Origin: Isoetes taiwanensis
Lineage: Eukaryota; Streptophyta; Lycopodiopsida; Isoetales; Isoetaceae
Direction of reading: 5' to 3'
Assembly: GCA_021234155.1 (NCBI GenBank)
Contig: JAJEKV010000241.1
Location: 310,001-374,000 of the forward strand
DNA length: 64,000 bases
This document shows, piece after piece, positions 16,632 through 28,669 of this stretch. The notes under the pieces were generated by a model. The model did no database searches, had not been told where the DNA came from, and worked only from the letters and a program-made list of their open reading frames with translations. Numbering within the stretch: position 1 is the stretch's first letter; each line of letters begins with the position of its first letter. A program made the position numbers and the translations under genes.

Positions 16632-19589
16632 ATGCCCAAGAGAAGTAAGAAGAAGATACCACCAAGCTCTATCGTAACAAGAAGGGGACCGGTGAGTCAA
16701 TCTTTGGGCTCAAAATTGCATCAAGATTCAATTTCGTTTTTAGATTTGGGAGCAGATCTGGGGTCTAGTTCTCAGATCCAGGAGGTTTTGATTCCATTTA
16801 CCGATCTAGACGGTAATCCAATTTCGTTTTTCAAATTGAAGGGAGATTCAATTTCGGTTTTTCAATTTCAAGACACTCAAGAAGAGGCAGAGATGGCTGT
16901 ATTACCACCTATGGTATGGGGTTTTCGCAGACAATGGGGATTCCAAAGTTTGATGATCCGGGTGGATCGGGATCCTTTGAAGCATATTGTGAAGTTTGAG
17001 AGGTATTGCCGGCAATGTAAGTTGCCTACACCGATTACTTGCTTTGGTTTCATAGTTCTTTGCAAGATTCGGTGGAAGAATGGGCACAAACTCAGCCAGA
17101 TACCATGACATATCAGGAATTAAAGGAAGCTTTCATTGCTAATTATCAAGAAGTTCATGGTAAGGATAAGACTATGGAAAGGTGGACCAATTTTACACAA
17201 AAAGAAGATGAATCAATTAGAGAGTATAATCGAGGTATATTGCGGTTCTCAAAGCCGTGGTTCATTGGAAGATTGCAAGGAATGATGAAATGGATATCCA
17301 ATGGTATGTGAAGGGGCTGAAACGAGCTATTGCTCATAAGGTGAAGGCTAAACGACCTACAACATTGCTAGAGGCACAAAAGTATGCTCTCAAGGCTGAA
17401 GATAAGTGGGATACATTCATGAAGTTGCTGCTCCGAGCATAAAACGAGAGGATATTGCAGCCAAGATTTCTAAGCTTACAATTGGTGAGAAGCCAAGGGA
17501 GGTGCGGGTTTATTACTTGTGAGTATTGTGGGTCTATTGGGCATTCTCGATACTACATGTAGATTGCTGAAATTCTGCTCAAGATGCCAAATAAAGGGCC
17601 ATAATGATCAAGAATGTAGGGAGAAGAGATTCTTTGAGAGGGCCAATCCGGTATTTGCTGTTATGCAACAAGCACCATCTATTCCTATTCAACCAATGCA
17701 AGCAGCACCTATCATACCACAAGTTCCAATGATGCCACAAGCACCAATTGCCCAACAAGTTCCAATGGGTTCCACACCAATGGTGCAGCCAAAACAGGGA
17801 TGGTATCCAAGTAAGGCTCATTTATATTGCAAGTTATGTGATAAATTCAAGCATGATGAGACTACTTGTTGGAAAATCCATGGGAAACCAGAATGGGCAA
17901 CCAACAAGTATCCACCAAAGCAAGCAAGTGTTTGAATCAAGTACCTCTTCCTAATAATGATGTTCGTGATTCAAGATACAAAGTACATTGATAATCCTCA
18001 AGTTAAGGCTCTTATTGAGGAACTTAAGAAGCAAGAGAAGGCAAAATCAGTAGTAAATTGTGGATTCGTTGAGGTAGACAGTGACCCATTTCAGCAAGAA
18101 GAAGAGATTGGAGAAGTAAATGCGGTTACAAGATCACAAAAGGTGGTGCAAGAACCAAGAGTAGTGCCAATTGTGGAGAAGACTAAGACCTCTTTTCCAA
18201 AGGCTTTGAAGGAACAAGCTTTGAAGGTGTCAGCACCTAAGAAGGTGCAATTCAATGTGCTACCCACAGAACAGTTTCAGTCTATAGAAGAAAATCAGCC
18301 CATAGGGATGCCTCCTATGGTGGATGAGGAAGTTCAAAATGAAGATGATGTGATCAGCCAAGTTTTGGCCACTAAAGTTACACTTACTTTTTGGAGCAAT
18401 TGATGCATTATTCTCCAAATTTGTTGCAAGAGTTAGGGGGAAGAACAAAATCAGCAATTTCAGTCCAACAAATCATATCAAATGATACCGACAAGAGGAG
18501 AATGGAGCCACCAGCCCGGCAATCCAAGGATCCTGGGCCATTTCTTTGTGATGTGAGTATTAATGGATATCTAATCAAAGAGGCCAACATAGATACCGGC
18601 AGTGGAGTGAATGTAATGCCTTACCACATAATGCTTCAAGTTGGGTTGAAAATGATGGAACCGACAACTATGATGCTCAAAGCATTCAATCAAATGAAGG
18701 TGCAGCCTATGGGAGTCATAAGAAATGTTTTATGCAAGGTTTATGAGGTGGAAGCAATCTTGGATTTCATGGTTTTGAAATTTCGGAGAGTGTGCATCTT
18801 TGAAACTTATACTTTGTTGCCGAGTCGCACATGGTTAGATGCCGTACAAAAGCCGAGACTTCATGGAGGAAGCCTTGAAATGAACATCTTTCAAGGAGAA
18901 CACAAGGTTACTATAGATCATCCTCTGAAATCAGCAAAAGGTACCTTTCTTTGCAATCCTTCTTTGAGCAGCCCGCAGATTAGAAATCAAAAAAAGAATG
19001 CTATGGTGTCCGGGCAGCAAGGTCTTAGTTGTTTTCATGTCTTGGAAGTGGGTGACAGGGGAAGATAAGATTTTGTACAAGTGGTTAAAAGGTACCCAAA
19101 TTTCAGAAATATGTCATTTACAAGACAAGTTGCGAGATAAGTATCTCAAGACTTGAAAGTATTGGTGAAGGTGAGTTACAAGAGACTCTTGTAAACATGC
19201 AGGAGGAGTCCATTCAAAGACCCATTGGGGAGAGTTTATTTCAGCAAGAAATTGATCACGATCAAGTAGAGATGCTGATTTTGACATCAAGCATGGATGG
19301 GGTAAACAGAAATCAGCCCACTATACAAGGACAAGCATTTGGGTGGCATGCGCGACATCTCGGAGGATGAGGTAAATCAGATCAGTCCATATTCACCACA
19401 GTCACATAGTCACCACATGCACCAAATTCATCACAATCATCACATCCACCACATCCATTACAGTCACCACAGTTACCACAGTCACCACATTCGTCACTGT
19501 CACCACATTCACCACATTCGTCACTGTCACCACATTCACCACATTCACCACATTCATCACAGTCACCACATTCAGTAAAAAACATCAAT
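16632..19589 (+). pseudogene. Ty3/gypsy gag-protease, copy B
   Basis: Starts with ATG at 16632 (MPKRSKKKIPP) and is open to 17108, then broken into at least six frame segments. Visible in order are the gag core (about 17039-17440), CCHC knuckles (about 17515-17870), the Pro/Met-rich linker and the protease (DTGSG at about 18595). Almost every frame change maps to a place where copy A has CAG or CTG and copy B has another word, for example tataatcgagg against tataatcagagg at 17230. The ancestral polyprotein was therefore probably one frame. Confidence 0.85.
19382..19575 (+). repeat. TCACCACA(T/G) minisatellite in the polyprotein, copy B
   Basis: Same nine-base repeat as in copy A but with a different number and order of units, so the array length is labile. 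It would code Ser-Pro-His repeats. The overlapping His-rich frame is out of phase with protease and RT. Confidence 0.85.
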
Positions 19590-21195
19590 ATTTCTCAAGG
19601 AAATCAAGAAGAATTGGTTACCATTGGAGGCGATCTTACTCAAGAGGAGGAACGTGATTTGATATCTTTGTTAAGAGAATTCAGGGATGTTTTGGCAAGA
19701 AATTACAAAGAATTGAAAGGCATTCCACCAGAGGTTGTGGTTCATACCATTGATTTGAAACAAGGATCAAAACCAGTACAACAAGCTCAAAGGAGAATGA
19801 GTCCAGCAATAGAGGAGCAAGTAAAGGTTGAAGTTATGAAGCTTTTGGAGGCGGGATTCATTGTACCAGTGCCAAATTCAGATTGGATCAGTGCTATTGT
19901 ACCAGTGAGAAAGCCAAATAACTCAATCCGAGTATGCATTGATTACAGGGATCTCAACAAAGCTACCAAAAGAGATCATTTTCCTACACCATTCATAGAC
20001 ACCTTGTTGGATATTGTTGCAGGAAATCAGGCCTATTCTTTCTTGGATGGTTACTCAGGATATAATCAGATCCAAATCTATCCACCACATCAAGCAATGC
20101 GGCGTTTGAACACCTTTTGGCATCTATGCTTATAAGGTATTACCTTTTGGCCTTACAAATGCTCCAGCCACATTTCAGCGAGCTATGACATATGCTTTTC
20201 ATGATATTTTAGACTTTTTGAGAGTCTTTATAGATGACTTAACAGTATTTTCTAATCCAAGAAAGGATCACTTGGATCATCTCAGAAAAGTTCTTGAAAG
20301 ATGCCGGCTGTATGGTATAAGTTTGAATCCGCTAAGTGTATTTTCTTCACTAGAGGAGGAAAACTATTGGGCAATTATGTTTTAAGAAAAGGGATTACAA
20401 GTGGATCATGGTAAGATTGCAGCCTTGGAGAAGGTAAAACCACCTACAAATGTATCACAAGTGAGAAGCTTATATGGCCAACTCAGTTTTAGTAGAAGGT
20501 ATTTGCATAATTTTGCTAAAGTAGCCCAGCCACTTGTGGATTGTATGAAGCCAGGGCAGCATTTTAGATGGAAGGAAGATGCTCAAGAAGCATTTGAATG
20601 GTGCCTTGCACAATTAAAAGAGAGAACTTGGCTGATTCCTCCAAGAATGAGTGAGCCATTTCATTTATTCTTTACAGTTTGGGAGCAAGCTTTGGCTGTC
20701 ACACTATGTCAGAAAAATCAGCAAAAGCAATATGATGTGAATTACTATGCTAGCAGGGTGTTAACTCCACAAGAGCAGAAATGGACTCATGTGGAGCATC
20801 TTGGGTTAGCATTGAAGTGGGCCTTGAACAAATTTAGACATTATCTTCTTCCTTCACAATGGAATTCAGCAAATGTACAGTATGTTTACATTCATATGGA
20901 TGTGAACCCATTGCCATGCATTTACAACAAGACTGTCCAAGATCCTAAGTTTACAAGATGGGCTCTTATCATACAAGAATTTGAATTGAAGTATGTTAAG
21001 ATGGCTCAAGGAGCTCATAATCCAAGTGCCTATTTGAGTAGTGGTGCTGAAATAGAAGAGGAAACAGCCCAGCCAGTAGCAATTCTGGATAATGGCGTAT
21101 TACAAGGGTTCATTGAGACCGTGGATCTTTGGTATGCCAACATATACAGGTATTTACAAGATCAGACTTATCCTTCATCATTTTCAAAGCAATAA
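19590..21195 (+). pseudogene. Ty3/gypsy reverse transcriptase and RNase H, copy B
   Basis: RT blocks as in copy A (CIDYRDLNK, FLDGYSGYNQI, FIDD at about 20230) are split by frame breaks near 20100, 20330 and 20383. From 20401 a 264-codon frame holds the connection and an RNase H-like region (FTVWEQALAVTLCQKNQ, then YYASRVLTPQEQKWTHVEHL and FRHYLLP), which follows the pattern of the RNase H that succeeds RT in gypsy elements, although the first acidic residue is not obvious. It ends at TAA 21193-21195, in frame with the integrase segment that follows. Confidence 0.85.
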
Positions 21196-22356
21196 AAGCA
21201 TGCTCTTAGAGTACAAGCAGCTGGTTATGTGGTGCATGAAGCTATTCTTTATAAGAGGACTATGGAAGGTCTCTTATTAAGGTGTGTTGCTGGTCAGCAA
21301 ACTCATGATTTGTTGCAGCAAGCACATGATTGTCAGGGGCATTTTGCAGCCAGAACCACAGCTAGGAAGATTCTTCATTGGGGATATTATTGGCCAACTC
21401 TTTACAAGGATACTAGAGACTTTGTTAGCACATGTGAGAAGTGTCAAAGGCATAAACAATTGACAGGCCACAATAATATGCCATTCCATCCTATTTTGAG
21501 TGTTGGTCCGTTTCATATGTGGGGATTGGATTACATTGGGCCTATCAATCCTCCATCTTCCAAAGGACATAAGTATATCTTGGCAGCCACATGCATGTTT
21601 ACGAAGTGGGTAGAAGCAATTCCGGCAAAGCATGCTACAGAAAATACCACAGTAAGCTTTCTTTATCACAATTTGATTTCTCGGTTTGGTGTTCCAACCA
21701 TTCTTTTGTCTGATCGGGGAACTCATTTCATGGGGAAAGTAGTAGCTCAGTTAACAGAAAAGATTGGTGTTCAACATGTGCAAGCTTCTGCTTATTATCC
21801 ACAGGGCAATGGGCAAGCTGAGTCTACTAACAAAATTCTGAAAGCTATCTTGGCCAAAACAGTGAAGGATAATCAAAGAAATTGGCATGAAGCCTTGACA
21901 GGTGCCTTATGGAGTTTCAGGTGTACTTACAAGTAGGCTGTGATGCCTATTCATTTGGACATTCCTTTGTGTTCATTTGTGGAGCTACCTTATTATGAGA
22001 ATTTAGGAGAAGTTCCAACTCCAAATCAAGTGCATAATAGGATGGATGATTTGCTGCAATTGCAGGAGATGAGACAAGAAGCAGCAGCCTTCAATATGAG
22101 GCATAAACAGAAAGTAAAGCTTATCAAAGATAAGTTACAGGTTGTCAATCCACTTGAGGAAGGCCAATTGGTGTTGTGCAGGACCACTAAGAAACATCTA
22201 TCCAAATTTCAAAGCCCATGGGAAGGCCCATTTCTGATTGATAAAGAGGTACCAGGTGGGGCTTTCTACTTGATGACTCCAGGAGGGGAATTGTTGCCTA
22301 ATCCCAGAAATGGCAAGGATCTCAGGCCTTATTTTGAAAGAGAAGTACTTTTCTAA
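21196..22356 (+). pseudogene. Ty3/gypsy integrase, copy B
   Basis: In frame with the preceding segment. HHCC zinc-binding domain (HDCQGHF ... CEKCQRHK, about 21325-21455), then the catalytic core with Asp in GLDYIGP (about 21525), Asp in LLSDRGTHF (about 21710) and Glu in GNGQAESTNK (about 21820), giving the D,D-35-E signature. An in-frame TAG at 21934-21936 (aagtaggctgtg) interrupts it. The same frame resumes at 21937 with a C-terminal domain (EEGQLVLC, KFQSPWEGPFLI) to 22356. No chromodomain is seen. The TAG could be a CAG changed by deamination. Confidence 0.9.
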
Positions 22357-22751
22357 GGGATTTGGATTTGGCATAGCTCCAATTACAGAGAATTGTGGAG
22401 ACTTTTTGGGTTACAGCAGGTCGTTTTTCTGTAAAAACAGGTGGTGACAGTTCCATAATACACAATCTATCCCATATCAAAAGATGCGTTTCGGCGATAC
22501 GAATCCAACGAGCTATGGTGCAGGTCAAACGGAGTTCTGGAACTCAAGATATCAGCTTTCAAAGTTTGCCACAGTTACAAAGACTCTGTTTCGTCACTGT
22601 CATTTTGGACCAGTTTGTTTGTATTAGTCATTTGGATTTGAGGAGGGTGTAAATGTGTCATTTGGGGACATGTCCCAAGGACCATATTAATATTTTTGTT
22701 GTTGTGGGTTCTCCGCCACGGAGTGGCACATTTTCCCACTGTGGTCGCCAC
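22357..22751 (+). other. Gypsy 3' untranslated region and inverted primer-site motif
   Basis: Non-coding between the integrase stop and the 3' LTR. A clear purine tract directly before the LTR is missing. Instead CACTGTGGTCGCCA (22737-22750) sits one base from the LTR and is the near-exact inverse of the motif after the 5' LTR. A purine-rich aggagggtg lies about 110 bp upstream. Confidence 0.5.
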
Positions 22752-23058
22752 TGTTGGGGTGATCACCACTCACCACATTTGTCACCACTCACCACACTTG
22801 TCACCACATTCACCACTATTGAGGTGGTATAGAAGATAGTATACCGTATATGGAGTGATGTACGCACATGCACGCGTGCAGGATATTTGCACGTATCCAT
22901 GATGATCACTGTATTATCTGAGAGAGAGAAGAACAGAGGGACGATGTATTGGGAGAGAGTATTTTTCATTGATCTAGCTATGGAGATGATGATTCTTTGT
23001 GTTGTGCATTGCCTTGTTCTGATAGATTGAGCTTGGATTGTTGGGTTTTTCATCCTTC
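22752..23058 (+). mobile_element. Ty3/gypsy 3' LTR, truncated
   Basis: 307 bp, identical in layout to 16107-16413. The last 28 bp of the LTR (ttgcaaggtt...ctaaca) are missing, so the target duplication cannot be checked. The break lies 32 bp left of the inverted-repeat element at 23091. Confidence 0.9.
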
Positions 23059-23090
23059 AAGCTCATTTCAATTCAATTGTCATTGATGCC

Positions 23091-23640
23091 ATTAGGGGTT
23101 TTTTGAGATCATAAAAGGGCCTTCTAAGAACTGCTGACTAAGCTATATGAACTACCAATCAGAAAACAGAACTGGGTAATCCAGTCTGTAAAACAATTAT
23201 AACTAACTCACTGGATCACATTTTCTAGCATAAGTATTGATAGAAAAGTCCAAATGAGCTTTTGTTTGGTGCAATAGATAGATCTCATTGAGATCTTTGC
23301 AACCTTGGGTGGTTTGCATATCTTTTAGCTCCGTAGGATAGTAAAAAAACGATAAAAACCATATTTTTTGGAGTTTTGACAATCATAAGTGGTTGAAATA
23401 TGTGCAAAGCATCTAAGATTGGAAAGATCTCAACGAGATCTATCTATTGCACTAAACGAGAGCTCATTTGGACTTTTCTATCAATACTTATGCTAGAAAA
23501 TGTGATCCAGTGAGTTAGTTATAACAGTTTTGCTGACTGGACCCGTCAGGCTCTGATTTCTGATTGGTAGTTCATTTATCTACATTTGGCTTAGTTGGCA
23601 TGTTTTGAAGGCCCTTTTTTAATCTCAAAAAAACCCTAAT
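23091..23640. mobile_element. 550-bp element with long terminal inverted repeats
   Basis: The left arm (23091 to about 23330) and right arm (about 23390 to 23640) are reverse complements with moderate divergence. They start ATTAGGGGTTTTTTGAGAT and end ATCTCAAAAAAACCCTAAT. Conserved inner words include caattataactaactcactgg / ccagtgagttagttataac and atagatagatctc / gagatctatctat. No coding capacity. Arms over 200 bp suggest a foldback or Mutator-like non-autonomous element. A target duplication was not recognised. Confidence 0.85.
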
Positions 23641-24040
23641 GCAATCCTAGTAGACCTTGTTTTCATTTTAGCTGTCCTGTGACAAAACCAAGGCAAATGA
23701 ACTTAAATAGAATGACATGGCTGTTTGGAAGAGTATATGCTATTCAATAGTGGTTAACCTCTTCTAACAATCAAAGGAACGAAATATTGGGGAGAATGGA
23801 GCCCATACCCAAATTTTAATTGCAAAATAGCCGCGTTAGGTGTATTGCAATGTTCCATTGGGTTGATTGAGACACATACCAAAAACCTGGGATGTTGACA
23901 GTGACACTTGTAAAAATGGCCTTATCAGATTTCAACATGCACAAAATTCTCACTAAAAAAGCAAACCTAAATAACAAAGGTACCCTTTTGACATTGGTAT
24001 TATGACTATATAAGTAGTTTTACAAAATGAGATTTCGTCT

Positions 24041-26024
24041 TTAATGAATAGCAAGGTGAATATCATCTTTCAAGGCTAATTTCTCAAGGATTTTCTTGAT
24101 CCAATCCTGTTTGAAATTATCCAAATGGGGATCTCCCAAAGCACAGGTCAAAGACTCCACATTTTTGAAGGCAGGTCCTGCAACAAGCTGTCTAAACCCT
24201 CTCTTTGAAGACCAGTTCTTTTAACCTGGCACAAGCCCAGTTGCAATCTTTCTCATCTGGAGCTTCTAACAGCACCCTGATAAGTAATTCGATATAATGT
24301 AGAGGCTCACATGTACTGGTTTGTTTCGCAGAGGCTCTTTCCCAGTAGATCAAAGCATTCTCTGTACTTTGTTGAACTCCGTAACCGCCGCTGTAAAAGT
24401 GCCCTAGTTCTACCTCTGCAGTAGGATAGCCCTGTTCTGCTGCCAACTTATAAAGATTAAAGGCCTGACATTCATCCTTTGGAACCCCTAGCCTCTTGTG
24501 AAGATGATGGTCTCATGTCTGGATGTTGATGCCAGCACATTTTTATGAATGTGGCTAAATAGAGAGGACAATTAACAGGGAGCTCTGGTCTCCTGCCCGC
24601 CATTCCTATAATCCTGAAGAGTTTTATATTGTCTGATACATCTTGAAATGGCTCTGTGGCAGTCAATAACTCGTAACAGACCATTGCAAAACTGTAAACA
24701 TCTACCTTGACAACTTTTCTGCATTTTCATCTCTAACTTCTTTCGGGAGTCCAAAAACTTCTGGTGCTCTCCAATAACGCAGCCGTGAATGTCCCAAAGC
24801 TCCATTTCTGAATCCACAGAGTTTTGTTTTAGGCAGTCCATAGTCTGAGAGCTTTACTCTTACAAAACCTTCTTCCCAATCAAGGCCCTTTGTAGGAACG
24901 TTCTTCCCAATCAAGGCCCTTTGTAGGAACGATTAAAACATTAGCAAGGTTCAGATCTTTGTGGGCAATTCCTTGTTGACGAATAAATTCCAACCCTTCA
25001 GCGATTTGAAGCATGATATATACAGATGTAGTGAATGCAAAAGGGTTTCTGTATTTTAACAGGTGACCAAGGCAGGATGTCCATAGATGGCACTCTCTTT
25101 GGCCACTAGAGCAGTAGAAGAGCTGCACAATTCACGGGTGTTGAAGTCTCATCATTGGAGCTGCCTCGTTCCAAAAATCGGTCTCTTTTTCCATTGAGAC
25201 TACCTTCACTGCAGTTGCTAATCCAAGCCAGCTTGCTTTGTGGACAACTCCAAAGCTTCCAGATCCTAGTAAAGTGTTAACATTTGATGGTAAGTCATTT
25301 AGAACATTCCAATTGCACCCTTTTATACTTGAAAGATAGATTCTGACCTGGTTATCATTCTTTGAAGTCTCTGCCTCAAGCTGTATAGTAGATGACTAGA
25401 AATGCTAAACTTCCTGTATTTTCCATTTATCCAGAACGTTTTATAAACGAGCTTATGCCTGGTTTTTCTTAGCTTTTCCAACAGCCTTTCATTATCCTGC
25501 TCTAATGCTTTTAAAAAGAAAGGACCTTTACAAAAGTCATCTGTTCTATCTATCATCCAATATGGAATGTCTTGCATGGGGCATTTATAGAAGCTAGTAC
25601 AACCTCCAAGAAGTAGATGCACAAGTGCTGTTCATAACACTGCAGCATGGCGCTGAAGCCAGTGTCTGCCCTTAGCATGGCCTTGAGCATCCAATCCTTG
25701 GAATACATCTTGTACCAGCATCTCAGCATTCTTCATAACCATGTATAGCTCTCTAGCTAAAAGCTTGCACCTGTCCTGCTCCAAGCTATCAAGATCCTTG
25801 ACCTCATCTAGCAGCCATTTTATGCTATCCTTTCTAATTTTTGAAAGTCCAAGAACTTCCATTGGGCTAGGTTGATTATGATATGCTTGGTCTTCGCTGC
25901 TCTGCTTAACTTTCCTGCAAGCATGAACTAGAAAATCCAAGGTGCTGTATTGTGAAGGGGCCTCTCTAATGCTCAATGACAATGTCAGAATCCTAAGCTT
26001 GGCACCCAAGGCACAAGCATCCAT
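24041..26024 (-). pseudogene. Protein kinase with Sel1-like repeat, decayed and intronless
   Basis: Read right to left from ATG at 26024. A helical N-terminal region of about 220 residues is followed by a kinase domain: glycine loop LLGSGSFGVVHKASWLG (about 25220-25275), AVKVV lysine (about 25200), LQHP...IVQLF (about 25120-25145), catalytic loop IAHKDLNLANVLI (about 24930-24970), LSDYGLPK in place of DFG (about 24845), YWRAPEVF (about 24750), KVDVYSFAMVCYELLT (about 24655-24705) and CWHQHPDMRP (about 24520). Then comes a Sel1-like repeat (AAEQGYPTAEVELGHFYSGG) and a tail ending at TAA 24041-24043. In-frame TGA codons lie at complement 25632-25634 and 25132-25134. Frames shift near 25375, 24710, 24500 and 24205, and a 31-bp tandem duplication lies at 24870-24931. 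The continuous match without introns suggests a processed or old pseudogene. An active kinase is unlikely. Confidence 0.85.
24870..24931. repeat. 31-bp tandem duplication inside the kinase pseudogene
   Basis: ttcttcccaatcaaggccct plus the following 11 bases occurs twice with a period of 31. As 31 is not a multiple of three, the frame is lost between the catalytic loop and the DYG motif, and the peptide PTKGLDWEE appears twice in different frames. Confidence 0.9.
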
Positions 26025-26639
26025 TTAGGGCATAAACACCTTTCTATACTAGCAGGGAAGTAGAAAAGCTTTAAAAAAGCTTTAACAGGCTTAAAGATGA
26101 CAAGCTCAGCAGCTTCAGGCCATAAAAAGCTTTCTACTGATCTTCAAAAGATCACAACTACAACGCACTGCTACAACATGACCTTTCGGATTGGTAGACT
26201 TGGCCTCGTCGAAAACAAATGGGGTTGCTTCAGCTGCTGTCTTACGCCACGCACTTTGGCTGCCTCCTTTTAAGCAAAACGGTGGTTCCCATGGCTACAG
26301 TGGATGCAGGATGCAGCCACGAAGAGAAGGAAGCCGACAGATGAAGGAGTGGGAAGGAAATTACTGAATTTTTAGAATTTTCAGAACCGTTGATGCCGAA
26401 AATAAAAGATCCGATGGACAGGAATTTTTTAAGCTTACGTGGGCACGACACGTGGCATAGCTAGAATTGCAAGAAATGGGGCAGCTCGGGTTAGGCAACC
26501 CTGCTAAAAACTCGAGCCCAAGAGTAGCACAACGAAAAAAGTGCCTAAATCCCCTGGAAAATCCCCCATTGAGGAACCGGAGGACTTGAGAGCAACGGGT
26601 TATTTTCTTTGCAATGGAGAATTTTGGAATAGAAGGGTA

Positions 26640-27060
26640 TATACTATGGGGGGAAATTACTAGAAACAAGGGGATTCTTGAACAAAAAGGGTGTATCCTA
26701 ATGGGGGAAATTAGTAGCTACGAGGAAAAATTAGTAGAAACAGAGGATTCTTGTACAAAAAGGGTATATCCTAATGGGGGGAATTAATAGAAATAGGGAA
26801 TTGTAAATGCACATCGTGGTATTTTCAAGAAAGAGAGATTGGGATAAAGGGGAATTATTTGCAGATGGATTGGGGTATTCTTAAGAAAGAGGGACTGGTC
26901 CAAAACGGGGATTACTATGTAACAGAGGATTATTTATGAATATTAGAGTATTTTCAAATAAGAGGGGATTGAGTGAAAGGGGAATTGCCAAAAAAAAAAG
27001 GGTATTGCAATCAATTTCAAGCAAAAAGTAGTTACCAATAAAAAGGGTATTTTCAATCAA
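26640..27060 (+). repeat. Degenerate G-rich repeats (gggtat...gggggaatta), left block
   Basis: Repeated phrases such as gggtatatcctaatggggg, aattagtagaaac, gtattttcaagaaagaggga and ttgggataaaggggaatta recur every 50-65 bases with much drift. The plus strand has many runs of three to six G. Similar wording is found at 30110-30480. Confidence 0.7.
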
Positions 27061-28665
27061 AATAATTTTATGGTTGTATATTTCAAGCCAGCTTGTATTT
27101 TCAAGCCAGTTTTGCCTCCGCGTAGCAACACAATTGGATGAAGGACCTTTTTCTCTTTATGTTTTTCAGTTTTTTTCTCTCTCTCTTCGACGATGGCGGC
27201 CGGCCGCCTGAAGTAGCGTGTTTTTCTTCGGCGCTCGGGTAAAACTCAATGGCGCTGGCATTTTTTCTTAAATCTTTGCTGTTCTTTTGACATTTTACTT
27301 ATAGATTTCAAGATTTGGAATGTTTTGTGGATTTCTTGCTCCCGGAAGGTAAATCACCTTGCTACTTTGTTTCTTTCTTCATCTTTTGGTTTTTTTGCTT
27401 GCTTCTAACGTTCTACAATCTTGTGAAGGTCTTTGGTTGATTTTTTCCTGGCTTGATCTGTGTATTTTTGTTCGTTGCCTTGTTTTTTCTTCTTCTTCTT
27501 CTTCTTCTTCTGCTTGCTATGCCTCAGCCAAGCTCTATTTGTTCATTTTGGCGATTTACTCTTGTCAGAATGTTTTTACCTTAGCCTCGGTTGGTTTTGC
27601 ATTTTTATTTGTGAAGTTTTTTCAGGCGCTGCCATTGCACTTATGAAGTCAGATCTGCAACTCAAAGCTTGGATTCGATTTTACTTAGGCTTGGCTATGC
27701 TTCCTCATTCCAACGTCTTGCTGTGATCATTTCTTTTTCGCTAAGAGTCTGCCTTAGTCTTTTATTTTCTTAGTCTTAATGAGTGTTAGGGATTTCTTTT
27801 GTATTTTTTTACAAAGCTTTGCAAGTTTGTGAGGGTTTTTGGTTGATTTTTCCCTGTGCGATGCGTGGCAGAAGCAAAGGCTTTTTCTTTGACAGTAGGC
27901 GGGCGGTAAAAAGAGGAAGCTCCATATCCTTTTTGGTGCTCCATGATCCTATGCCTTCTTCCCTTTAATTCTTCCACAGCAATTGATGTCTGGAATTCCG
28001 GCAAAGCATTCTGTTAAAATGTTGACTCTATTCTTAGAGTTTCAGATGACGGATCCCAACTCCAGCTCGTAAATGCAGATTCTAAAATAGTATGGTCCAT
28101 CGGAGGAAATGTTTGGCTCTTGAATTGACATAATCGGGTGTTTTATAGCAGAGTTTTGATCACCCAAATGATATTTGGTTGCCGGGACAGATTCTAAAAT
28201 AGGACATACAACTTGCAGCGGCCAATTCAAGCTATTCTGAAAAATATTCTTTGTTTGTGGAGCCTGCAAGCATGGTGCTCTATTCAACCTATTCAGATCT
28301 CCCTGTTGCCCCATTGGGTTTATACATTTGAAGCCCAGACTTCAAATTATAGCTCGACAATGCTGAAATATTCATGTGATTTATCCTATTTGGCTTGTTG
28401 TGTGAAGCTGTGGATGAGAGGTACTAGAGGGAACAGTTTGTCTAATGGCTCAGCTCTATTGTTGACAAGACAAATAGAACATGAAGTAAGTTTAGGAAGT
28501 TTAACTATGATTTTTAAAGATGAGTTCAGGAAATAGCTGTGTAGATGATACTTGGATGCTATGAAATACTTTTGTACTGGAACTGATTCTTTTGTAATGA
28601 AAAATGATTCTTTTGTAATGAAAAATAACTTTTAACTGTAAATATAGATGTGAAATGTAAGTTTA
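27061..28665. other. Pyrimidine-rich stretch, no gene recognised
   Basis: It contains a (CTT)n tract at 27483-27512 and two similar phrases (ttgtgaaggtctttggttga at about 27420 and its variant at about 27828). No open frame shows family features. A short GC-rich part near 27190-27240 (gatggcggccggccgcc) could be an old promoter or first exon, but nothing supports it. Confidence 0.35.
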
Positions 28666-28669
28666 GAAT

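Noticed and set aside
19339-19588. His-rich plus-strand frame and Cys/Gly-rich minus-strand frame
   Set aside because: Both are out-of-phase readings of the TCACCACAT minisatellite, whose in-phase reading is the Ser-Pro-His linker of the polyprotein.
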